This document shows positions 9,201 to 14,762 of a DNA stretch of 15,336 bases, piece after piece (within the stretch, counting starts at the first letter, position 1; every line of letters starts with the position of its first letter). The stretch spans positions 1 through 15,336 of the forward strand of contig JAKEEV010000985.1 of NCBI GenBank assembly GCA_022616395.1, read 5' to 3'. The notes under the pieces were generated by a model. That model saw only the letters and a program-made list of their open reading frames with translations. It was not told the DNA's origin and ran no database searches. The position numbers were made by a program, and so were the translations under genes. This stretch comes from Planctomycetia bacterium (GTDB lineage Bacteria; Planctomycetota; Planctomycetia; Gemmatales; Gemmataceae).

Positions 9201-10947
9201 AGAGGTGCGGACGTATCACCGTCGAGTGCCGGTGTCGTTACGCACACTGGTCAATCGCGTCGATCTGCTCGTTCGCACCGATCCGAAAGCAACTCCGCAA
9301 CCGCTTAACGAGTTTCGCATTCGTCCCAACGGGAAGCCGGTGCCGTATCAACTGATGCTGTTCAATCCTTCACCGCAACCGCAGAAGGTAATCGCCCGGC
9401 TCGCGGGTCTGAATCGCGAAACTGTTCCTCTCACCCTTGAACCGGGCAAGCCCGTGCCGCTGGTGTTCACCTCCACCGCGCCGCCTGCTGCGCCTCTTCC
9501 GCCTGTCGCGGGTCAACCTCCAAAGCAAGATAATGGCTTCGTGCGGTTAAGTGACAATGCACTGTCACTCGAATTGCTCGACCCGGCGGACAAGGAAGTG
9601 ATTCTGCAAACCTTTGCGCTGCCTGTGGCGGTCAGCGATCCCGCTTCATACTTGCGCGTGAGCAAAATGGAGTTCAAACCGGCCGGCGACAAGCCGAATC
9701 GTCTGGAAGCGACCGTCGTACCCGGCGACATTCCCGGTTCCGCCGAGTGCCCGGTGAAGCTCATCTTCCCGCCGAAGTTTAACGAGGGGCTTGTAGTTCG
9801 CGATGGCAGTCAAGCCGCGAACGTAATTCGCGCTGGCAAACCGGCAACGCTCTATGTGGAGAATCTCGCTTTCCCCGGCCCAGGAGGAGCGAGAGTGACG
9901 GTCACCCTCTCCGCTGATGGAGTCGAGCGCGTCTTTACGTATTCCGCAGCGCTCCCGACGCTTGGCGAAACGGTTCAACTTCAGCGCATCACGAATCCGA
10001 GCGTGCGTGTGAAGGCCGATCTCTTCGCGCCAGGCTCAATTCCGTTACCTGTGGCGCTTGAAGTGGACAACGCGCCCGAAGGCGCGAAGCTCGAGTTCCT
10101 TGTCGGCACCGCGCAGGATGAAAAGTCGCCGGTGGTCGCGGACCTCACGCTCACCATCCCCACCGCCCGCGCGAAGATCGCGAAGATTCGCTTCGACCCA
10201 AAGGGCGAATCTTTTGAACTGATCGGTTCACTCAACGACCACACGCCAACTCTCCCGGTGGAACTACTCACTGGCAAGCGCGTGCTGGAAGCGAGATTGC
10301 TCGCGGTCGATGGCTCGCTCGTCGCGAAGGATCGCATCACGGTCACCTTCGACGGCACGAAGCCAGACATTACGTTCAATCCTCCGGAGCGCGCGGCAAA
10401 GAATCAGCCGCTGGCTCTCAAGGCGCTCGCCAAGCCGACGATTTCCGGCATCAAGGAAGTGAAATTCTTCATCGGCAAGCCGAACAATAACGAACTTCCC
10501 GCCAGTCCCGCTCCGGTGCCGGGCGTGCTCTTCGACGAAAGCGTCAACGAGTGGCGCGGAACACTTCAGATGCCCGACACGAAGGGAATCGTGGTTGTGG
10601 GTGTTCGGTTCACCACCAATGCCGGGGCCAGCACAATCGTGACTCAGGAAGTGGAGTTGCTCGACGCGGCCGATCTGAACAAGCAACCGCCGGGCCGGGT
10701 CGCGGGGAAGTTGATCGAGAATCGGATTTCGCAACCCGACGCGATCGTGTTCCTTTACGATGCGAAGGGAGTGGCGCTGGCGAAAGCGACGACGAAGCAA
10801 GACGGGACGTTTGAGTTCACGGATTTGCCGCCGGGAAGTTACTACCTGTTGAGCCGGAAGCCATCCACGGGCCGACAGGTGAAGGAACCCGTCGAGGTGA
10901 AGCCCGGCGAGAAGACGGAGAAGGTCTTGGAGTTGCTGTTGGAGTAG
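6247..10947 (+). CDS. Giant membrane-anchored pseudo-caspase protein with Ig-like and regulatory-like C-terminus (1566 aa)
   Basis: This is a paralogue of the preceding gene. A proline- and arginine-rich tail (1-26) precedes one membrane helix (about 27-48), then a caspase-like domain (about 55-285). Both catalytic positions look lost: the His region reads IHLTAPAAVDG and the nucleophile region LLILQLTPPAAD, with Thr174 aligned to Thr192 of the neighbour. The EF-hand-type loop is intact and closer to consensus: D241-E-D243-R-D245-G-R247-V-S249 to E252. A long helical, alanine-rich region (about 300-900) aligns in places with the neighbour (IRFAEVLLIRRLAALA against IRPAELHFLAMLAK). No vWA domain is seen. 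About 1000-1480 looks like a series of beta-sandwich repeats, and 1481-1566 resembles a carboxypeptidase-regulatory-like/CnaB-type fold (VAGKLIENR, KQDGTFEFTDLPPGSYYL). The start is the first Met after the upstream repeat, with only a weak GGAA before it. Co-transcription with the first giant is likely but interrupted by that repeat. Confidence 0.85.
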   Translation: MSDTPSPPRLWRTRGPTPPGARRRSRLLGVLLALTALAGVAAGLLYWLSPPSQPAVLSVSITAGPTGSGPVPWAEQDRAALISSGVLGRPIDDPAANPSRDQIRLRFAALAKSRSQPVVIHLTAPAAVDGAGTVFLFPGDRAGDSPRNRLTLADLLVTVSECPARNKLLILQLTPPAADPLFAQPNGNLSAAVFAALEAVQDDNRLCLVACGPGQSPIASPELGRSAFSYYLEVGLRGSADEDRDGRVSVRELAAFVRARVSRWTSENRATAQTPTLVGAAEDFVLRVNPSSSSTEEKTLNEIAYPDWLKAAWVSLDRWHADGRAVSAPWAFRQLRTALLAAERDLRAGLSPDEVKRALEQQLSAAEQLATSLRAVPTPDPLPTLAATFPGYVLPESGLVEQLRTVANAVEAKPVPVPAKADEKPVDPPLPSEFEPFKAKPHALVVAAAFLVLADDPNPSPVRVKNFAKLLIAQDPQIRFAEVLLIRRLAALADQGALAPWSGERASLALQTARWLEDASSRPEVVAWAKPALDEGYRKRAGAEAVLFAPGYASPDEATARLRAAEASARQLKQTADRLQAALTLRNNATLWITGATILVNSGTVNATDAITLADAVRKLNDTLIPATPLTEEEFADRVSEWDRRAGAVRVALLTANAPLKPDALAALRKRADAVDARPVVLAELDAVLSSPLVPTAERVALWNARSALARRLCENTLRKDAVDDEAFCKGLPPTLVPESPSEEPYDSILARRRAQWTTALLRAGNADPAFVKQVEDELKRAAPNRFEFAEKLRRVWVEDAPARLGRSGPHAIALAAILPATSSTSSLDQPATNPLSVERRDFARRMWSWHAARFEYETRDPADPSPAVSSFMFSSSAARSCSAVAGVGSEPFVEVSPTAIPRLTFEKPAAELRLNLRAIGSPTTAKIQALSPSDEWVKPVPPTTATLDAIRERAISLPLSAGGKPVAHPTALGVLVETEVKFGGEVRTYHRRVPVSLRTLVNRVDLLVRTDPKATPQPLNEFRIRPNGKPVPYQLMLFNPSPQPQKVIARLAGLNRETVPLTLEPGKPVPLVFTSTAPPAAPLPPVAGQPPKQDNGFVRLSDNALSLELLDPADKEVILQTFALPVAVSDPASYLRVSKMEFKPAGDKPNRLEATVVPGDIPGSAECPVKLIFPPKFNEGLVVRDGSQAANVIRAGKPATLYVENLAFPGPGGARVTVTLSADGVERVFTYSAALPTLGETVQLQRITNPSVRVKADLFAPGSIPLPVALEVDNAPEGAKLEFLVGTAQDEKSPVVADLTLTIPTARAKIAKIRFDPKGESFELIGSLNDHTPTLPVELLTGKRVLEARLLAVDGSLVAKDRITVTFDGTKPDITFNPPERAAKNQPLALKALAKPTISGIKEVKFFIGKPNNNELPASPAPVPGVLFDESVNEWRGTLQMPDTKGIVVVGVRFTTNAGASTIVTQEVELLDAADLNKQPPGRVAGKLIENRISQPDAIVFLYDAKGVALAKATTKQDGTFEFTDLPPGSYYLLSRKPSTGRQVKEPVEVKPGEKTEKVLELLLE

Positions 10948-11132
10948 TCGAGCATTTCTGGTTCGACACAACCCAGCCGGCTAACGCCGACGGTTCGACA
11001 TGGTATCCTTAGCATTTCCTTGCGCTTCATTCCCCGTAGTTGCGTTGCTCCAATAGCATATTCCCCAACCCGCCTGCTCCTGTTAGGGTTTCAGGCGGGT
11101 GCGCACATCTTCCAATTAAACTCGGGGCAGTC
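10948..11132. other. Intergenic region upstream of zwf
   Basis: These 185 nt separate the second giant gene from zwf. TGGTATCCT at 11001-11009 could be an extended -10 (TGN plus TATCCT), but no -35 is seen. No classical hairpin with a T-run follows the stop at 10947. A hairpin lies in the half nearest zwf (separate entry). Confidence 0.5.
11068..11100 (+). promoter_or_regulatory. Stem-loop in the zwf leader
   Basis: ACCCGCCTG at 11068-11076 pairs perfectly with CAGGCGGGT at 11092-11100 around a 15-nt loop. It ends 32 nt before the zwf start and is followed by GCGCAC rather than a T-run, so it fits a 5' leader hairpin better than an intrinsic terminator. It could still close off the upstream transcript. 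Confidence 0.45.
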
Positions 11133-12584
11133 ATGGCACAGCCGCTCACTGTTGTGATCTTCGGAGCCTCTGGCGACCTCACTTCGCGGAAGCTCATCCC
11201 GGCTCTGTTCAACCTCGCCCAGAAGGGGCGATTGCCACAGGAAGCGCGTGTGGTTGGCGTGGCTCGCTCGCCGTTTACGGATGATGCGTTTCGCGATCAT
11301 GTCCTGAAGAAAGCGCAAGAAGCACTTCCGGGCGAGTTTGACGCGAGCAAGTGGAGTTCGTTCGCTCCGCGCGTTCACTACGTCTCGGCCGATGTGACAC
11401 AGCCCGGAGGAATGAAACCGCTTGCCGACTGGTTCGCGGCCAATGAAGGAGAGGCCGGCCGCAGGCTGTTCTATCTCTCCGTGTCGCCGGAAATCTATCC
11501 GCAGTTGAGCGCGAGTCTGGGTGAAGCTGGTTTCAATAAGGACGAGGCAGGCTTCCGGCGCTTGGTAATTGAGAAGCCATTCGGTCACGACCGGGCCACC
11601 GCGAAGGCGCTCAACGACGCGATTCATAAGCACTGGCGCGAGGATCAGCTCTACCGCATCGACCATTACCTCGGCAAGGACACGGTGCAGAACATCCTCG
11701 TGTTCCGTTTCGCCAACACGCTCTTCGAGCCGCTGTGGAACGCGCAGTACATCGACCACGTTCAGATCACGGTCGCGGAGAAGGTGACGGTGGGCAGTCG
11801 GGGCGCTTACTACGATGGCAGCGGTGTCATGCGCGACATGCTGCAAAACCACCTGCTCCAGATTCTCACGATGGTCTCGATGGAAGACCCGAACCGCTAC
11901 ACCGCCGACCACCTGCGCAACGAAAAGATGAAGGTACTCTCCGCGGTGCCGGTGCGCACGGTCGAGACCGCGCCGAAGGTGATGGCTCTGGGTCAGTACG
12001 CGGGTTACTTGAATGAGAAGGGCGTTCCGAAAGGATCGAAGACGCCGACGTTCGCAGCGATCAAGCTGGAAGTGGAGAACAGGCGCTGGCGCGGAGTGCC
12101 GTTTTACCTTCGCAGCGGCAAAGGACTGAAGGGACGCTACAGCGAAGTGATGATTCAGTTCCGTTGCCCGGCTCACCTCATGTTTCCGTTGCCGGCCGAG
12201 GAAGTGCTTCAGTGCAATCGCGTGACGATGGTGATTCAGCCGAACGAATCGATTCACCTGAACTTCCAGACGAAGATGCCGGACGTGGACGGCGTGCGGC
12301 TTCGCCCGCGTGATTTGTCGTTCGACTACAAGCAGGCGTACAAGAACCAGGCGCTGCCGGAAGCTTACGAGCGACTACTCCTCGACGCGATTCAGGGCGA
12401 CGCGTCTCTGTTCATGCGCGCCGATGAGATCGAGCGCGCCTGGGAGATTATGGACCCGCTGATCGCGGCCGCCAGCCGGCCCGATGCGCCTCAACCGGAG
12501 GAATACGCGGTCGGTTCATCCGGACCCGCTTGCGCCGATCGACTCCTTGCCAACGACGGCCGCGCCTGGCAGCCCATTGGGTGA
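11133..12584 (+). CDS. zwf: Glucose-6-phosphate 1-dehydrogenase
   Basis: This enzyme oxidises glucose 6-phosphate to 6-phosphogluconolactone with NADP(+) or NAD(+), the first step of the oxidative pentose phosphate (or Entner-Doudoroff) route in the cytoplasm. At 483 aa it has the usual family length. The N-terminal nucleotide-binding fold shows VVIFGASGDLTSRKLIP (7-23); EKPFGHD is at 147-153; the signature RIDHYLGKD at 175-183 holds the substrate lysine K182 and the histidine H178, with Asp where Glu is commoner; FANTLFEPLWN and GVMRDMLQNHLLQ follow. ATG at 11133 was chosen over an in-frame Met at 11040 because the family begins just before the Rossmann strand and the upstream 31 codons run through the leader hairpin. 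GGGG at 11124-11127 is a possible ribosome binding site. A small unknown gene follows after 13 nt. Confidence 0.97.
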   Translation: MAQPLTVVIFGASGDLTSRKLIPALFNLAQKGRLPQEARVVGVARSPFTDDAFRDHVLKKAQEALPGEFDASKWSSFAPRVHYVSADVTQPGGMKPLADWFAANEGEAGRRLFYLSVSPEIYPQLSASLGEAGFNKDEAGFRRLVIEKPFGHDRATAKALNDAIHKHWREDQLYRIDHYLGKDTVQNILVFRFANTLFEPLWNAQYIDHVQITVAEKVTVGSRGAYYDGSGVMRDMLQNHLLQILTMVSMEDPNRYTADHLRNEKMKVLSAVPVRTVETAPKVMALGQYAGYLNEKGVPKGSKTPTFAAIKLEVENRRWRGVPFYLRSGKGLKGRYSEVMIQFRCPAHLMFPLPAEEVLQCNRVTMVIQPNESIHLNFQTKMPDVDGVRLRPRDLSFDYKQAYKNQALPEAYERLLLDAIQGDASLFMRADEIERAWEIMDPLIAAASRPDAPQPEEYAVGSSGPACADRLLANDGRAWQPIG

Positions 12585-12597
12585 GAGTGAGGACGCC

Positions 12598-12942
12598 ATG
12601 TCGATGAAGGCGACGGTGTACGTTCCGGCGGACGATCCGAGAGGCACAGACCTCTCGGCGATTCGCGAATCGGTCGCCCGCGATCTCTGCGAGCGGTTCG
12701 GGCGATGGATCTTCGTCCAGGAAATCGCGGCAGTCGATTCAACGACCGAGCCGAGCAGGAACAAGCGCCGCCTGCTTGCTTACATGCTTGTATTGGATGA
12801 ACGTCGGCTAAACGAACTCCGCGAGGTGTTCGCGCCACTTGCTGCGGTTCTCGGAACCGAGAAGATTAGGCTGGAATTGATCGACAACGTCGAAGTGCGA
12901 CTCATCGGAAGCAAAAACGAGGAAACTCACTCATCCGGGTGA
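12598..12942 (+). CDS. Conserved-looking hypothetical protein downstream of zwf (114 aa)
   Basis: The gene starts 13 nt after the zwf stop with GAGTGAGGA placed well before ATG 12598 (another Met lies 2 codons later), so it is probably co-transcribed with zwf. The protein is soluble and mixed alpha/beta: a strand (MKATVYVP), a helix with SAIRESVARDLCERFG, a strand (WIFVQEIAAVDS), a basic turn (PSRNKRRL), then LLAYMLVLDERRLNELREVFAPLAAVLG and a strand pair IRLELIDNVEVRLIG. No signal peptide, membrane helix or metal motif is seen. It does not resemble 6-phosphogluconolactonase or the OpcA-type partner found beside zwf in other bacteria, and I do not recognise the family. Its last codons lie inside a stem-loop. 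Confidence 0.75.
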   Translation: MSMKATVYVPADDPRGTDLSAIRESVARDLCERFGRWIFVQEIAAVDSTTEPSRNKRRLLAYMLVLDERRLNELREVFAPLAAVLGTEKIRLELIDNVEVRLIGSKNEETHSSG

Positions 12943-12982
12943 TGGCCTCGCGCATCGATTCGCCACCAGTGAGTTTCCGCGT
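12917..12982. terminator. Stem-loop at the convergent gene junction, possible two-way terminator
   Basis: GGAAACTCAC at 12921-12930 is perfectly reverse-complemented at 12969-12978, and the pairing extends outward to 12917 and 12982 with one mismatch (13 of 14 pairs). The loop is 38 nt. It spans the stop codon of the zwf-linked gene (12942) and ends 6 nt before the 3' end of the convergent lipoprotein gene. There is no T-run in either direction and the loop is long, so the terminator role is inferred from position. Confidence 0.4.
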
Positions 12983-12987
12983 CGCTG

Positions 12988-13458
12988 TCATCCCCTGATC
13001 GGAGCGAAGCCGCCACCGTAGCGAGCGGAAAGTGGTTTCTGCAAGAGCTTGATCTTTTTCTTCGCGTCGGCGGCCTTGCGGTTGGCGTCGGAGAACAGCA
13101 CGGACAGTTCCCGTGAGTTCCGCAAGTTCTCCGAGTTGTAGCCAATCATTTCCGCCATCCGGATCACGCCCTCCTCGCTCTTTATCAACTCTTCCACCGC
13201 GGCGACTAACTCCGCGTCCACGCCATCCGGCGAAAGTTCCAGAAGCGCTTCAGTCTGCGTTCGGACCAGTTCCATCATGGTGCGCAGATCGGTGCTTGCG
13301 GGCTTCTGAGCCAGGATCGCGCTGACTTTCTGCCAGTAGGTGTGCGTGGGGGTGGGTGTGATTGGAGCGCGGGTGGCGGACATCCATCCGCTTGTGGAGA
13401 AGCAGCCGACCGCGAACACCGCGGCGAACACCGGCGCTGCGAGCAGGAGCTTGCGCAT
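12988..13458 (-). CDS. Small predicted lipoprotein (156 aa)
   Basis: The N-terminus MRKLLLAAPVFAAVFAVGC is a classic lipoprotein signal: a basic n-region, a hydrophobic core and a lipobox AVGC with the lipidated cysteine at C19. The mature part begins with Ser/Thr and a TPTPTHT stretch, then is mainly helical and charged (DLRTMMELVRTQTEALLEL, ELVAAVEELIKSEEGVIRMAEM), ending in a lysine-rich segment (ADAKKKIKLLQKP) and a glycine-rich tail. No known domain is recognised; a membrane-tethered helical periplasmic protein is the safe reading. The start at 13458 is supported by the signal peptide, by GGCGGAAG just upstream and by a promoter-like pair 33 nt further out. It converges on the zwf-linked gene. 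Confidence 0.8.
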   Translation of the reverse strand: MRKLLLAAPVFAAVFAVGCFSTSGWMSATRAPITPTPTHTYWQKVSAILAQKPASTDLRTMMELVRTQTEALLELSPDGVDAELVAAVEELIKSEEGVIRMAEMIGYNSENLRNSRELSVLFSDANRKAADAKKKIKLLQKPLSARYGGGFAPIRG

Positions 13459-13490
13459 GAGACTTCCGCCTGAGATAACGGGATGCCGCG

Positions 13491-13518
13491 TCTATACCAT
13501 CGCGCGCTGACCGCACAA
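13491..13518 (-). promoter_or_regulatory. Possible promoter of the lipoprotein gene
   Basis: Read on the minus strand, TTGTGC (13518-13513) and TATAGA (13496-13491) are 16 nt apart, and TGG directly precedes the second box, giving an extended -10. Transcription would start about 25 nt before the ATG at 13458. Matches to consensus are partial (3 of 6 and 4 of 6). Confidence 0.35.
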
Positions 13519-13564
13519 CCCCAACGCGCTCAGACGCACGCTTCGACAACCCTTCGCCTCATCT

Positions 13565-13592
13565 TTGCCGCGGGCGGAGCGAGTGATACAAT
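13565..13592 (+). promoter_or_regulatory. Possible rightward promoter upstream of purE
   Basis: TTGCCG (13565-13570) and TACAAT (13587-13592) are separated by 16 nt and match the sigma-70 boxes at 4 of 6 and 5 of 6 bases. If used for purE it would give a leader of about 500 nt; it might instead serve a small RNA or be fortuitous. Confidence 0.35.
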
Positions 13593-13770
13593 CGCCGCAT
13601 CGGTCCTTTCATCGCGTTCGCTCGCGAAAGCCGACACTCGCAATCGCACCTCGCGGTTACGCTCGTGTCGAGACGGCCCGCGTTTCAAGGAGGAGAATCG
13701 ACCGCAGGCATTTCCACCAATCGCAAAGCAAGATCAAGCGGACTGGAGCCGTATTGGGGTTGATGGCGGG

Positions 13771-13794
13771 TGGAACGGTGCCAGACCGTTTCCA
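13771..13794. repeat. Imperfect hairpin TGGAACGGT / ACCGTTTCCA
   Basis: TGGAACGGT at 13771-13779 pairs with ACCGTTTCCA at 13785-13794 with a single bulged base, around the 5-nt loop GCCAG. It lies in the gene-free region left of purE. It has the look of a small palindromic repeat unit; no other copy occurs in the window. Confidence 0.5.
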
Positions 13795-14094
13795 TCGTAG
13801 TAGTCCTTCCAAATGAATTGGCGGTTGATGGTGTTTGGTCCCAAAGACAAAAGGCACACATCAAGCCCAATTCAGATCGGAAGGGTTGAGGAGCGGAAGA
13901 AGGGGAACATTGCAGAGCCTTGTTTCCCACGAAAACAAATCGCCTCCAGAGCCGGTGGGACATGGCAAAGCCTTTCCCACTCTACTCGAACTTCCCGTCG
14001 AAAACCGTGGTTTTGGTGTGCTGTCCGAAAGTCAGTTGAAACACGCATCAAACACCAAATACTCCTTTTTCGGCGGAAGGGTTGAAGGCAAACC

Positions 14095-14637
14095 ATGAGC
14101 GAGGAACGACCAACGCCCACCGTGTCACATGCAACCGCCAGCTTGCCGCGGGTTGGCGTCATCATGGGGTCGCGGTCGGACTGGGGAACGATGCAGCACG
14201 CGGCCGATGTGCTGGCCGAGTTGAACATCACCTTCGAGACGAAAGTGGTCTCCGCGCACCGCACGCCGGACCTTCTTTATGATTACGCGGAGGGGGCCGA
14301 GAAGCGCGGGCTGGAAGTTGTCATCGCCGGCGCGGGCGGCGCGGCTCACTTGCCCGGCATGGTGGCGGCGAAGACGACGCTGCCAGTGCTCGGAGTTCCG
14401 ATTGAGTCCGCGGTGCTGCGCGGGGTCGATTCGCTTCTGTCCATCGTGCAGATGCCCGCGGGCGTTCCGGTGGGCACGCTGGCAATCGGCAAGGCCGGCG
14501 CGATCAACGCCGCGCTTCTGGCCGCGTCCATTCTCGCACTGAAAACGCCAGCCATCCGAGACGCGCTGCGCGCTTTCCGAGTCGCACGCACTCAGGAAGT
14601 GCTCGACAACCCAGACCCACGCACGGCAGGGGGATAA
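14095..14637 (+). CDS. purE: N5-carboxyaminoimidazole ribonucleotide mutase, class I PurE
   Basis: PurE moves the carboxyl group of N5-CAIR to carbon 4 to make CAIR in de novo purine synthesis, as a cytoplasmic homo-octamer. The family motifs are all present: VGVIMGSRSDWGTM (20-33), the catalytic-histidine motif SAHRTPD (53-59), AGAGGAAHLPGM (78-89), GVPIES and VPVGTLAIGKAGAINAALLAASIL. At 180 aa it is slightly longer than the usual 160-170, because of a disordered-looking N-terminal tail (1-18) that other starts would not remove cleanly. The start at 14095 has GAAGG 6 nt upstream. The presence of purK downstream, the motif AHRTP and the size point to the bacterial two-step (N5-CAIR) class rather than the direct AIR carboxylase of animals. 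Confidence 0.96.
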   Translation: MSEERPTPTVSHATASLPRVGVIMGSRSDWGTMQHAADVLAELNITFETKVVSAHRTPDLLYDYAEGAEKRGLEVVIAGAGGAAHLPGMVAAKTTLPVLGVPIESAVLRGVDSLLSIVQMPAGVPVGTLAIGKAGAINAALLAASILALKTPAIRDALRAFRVARTQEVLDNPDPRTAGG

Positions 14638-14646
14638 TTAACCACG

Positions 14647-14751
14647 TCGGATTTTAGATTGATGATTTCAGATTTCGGATTGGAAGATGCGACCTCGCAC
14701 TGGACTGGTTGGTTTCAATCTGCAATCTGAAATCATCAATCTAAAATCCGA
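14647..14751. repeat. AT-rich long inverted repeat between purE and purK
   Basis: The 28-nt arm at 14647-14674 (starting TCGGATTTTAGATTGATG) is perfectly reverse-complemented at 14724-14751. Pairing continues inward with two mismatches to about 14683 and 14715, leaving a loop of about 31 nt. Its AT-richness contrasts sharply with both genes. It starts 10 nt after the purE stop and ends 11 nt before the purK ATG, so a very stable hairpin would form in a purE-purK transcript. Variants of the word AGATTTCAGATT are, from memory, common dispersed repeats in planctomycetes. Confidence 0.9.
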
Positions 14752-14762
14752 TTGGGCTTGTC

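Larger units (their letters stand above)
13459..14094. other. 636-nt region with no convincing gene
   Basis: Between the divergent lipoprotein gene and purE lies DNA that is less GC-rich than the flanking genes, most clearly from about 13800 onward. It holds two promoter-like pairs, a small imperfect hairpin (13771-13794), a purine-rich AAGGAGGAG at about 13687-13695 with no ATG, GTG or TTG at normal spacing, and a 12-bp direct repeat CGGAAGGGTTGA at 13878-13889 and 14074-14085. Several short frames are open but none shows a family motif. A frame from TTG 13835 to 14098 ends in an ATGA overlap with purE and is discussed as a finding. No riboswitch was recognised. Confidence 0.55.

Noticed and set aside
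11040..11132. Earlier zwf start at 11040
   Set aside because: The extra 31 residues run through the leader hairpin and precede the normal family start.
11091..12257. Long open frame of 388 codons on the minus strand
   Set aside because: It lies opposite zwf, which is certain; such antisense frames are common in GC-rich genes and this one shows no protein-family motif.
13687..13695. AAGGAGGAG, considered as a ribosome binding site
   Set aside because: No ATG, GTG or TTG opens a frame at normal spacing after it.
13813..14085. Short open frame of 90 codons beginning at ATG 13813
   Set aside because: There is no ribosome binding site or family motif, and its composition is Arg/Lys/Ser-rich; another frame of the same DNA was equally open.
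13878..14085. 12-bp direct repeat CGGAAGGGTTGA, considered as attachment sites
   Set aside because: The repeat is short, purine-rich, and no integrase, tRNA or mobile gene lies between or near the copies.
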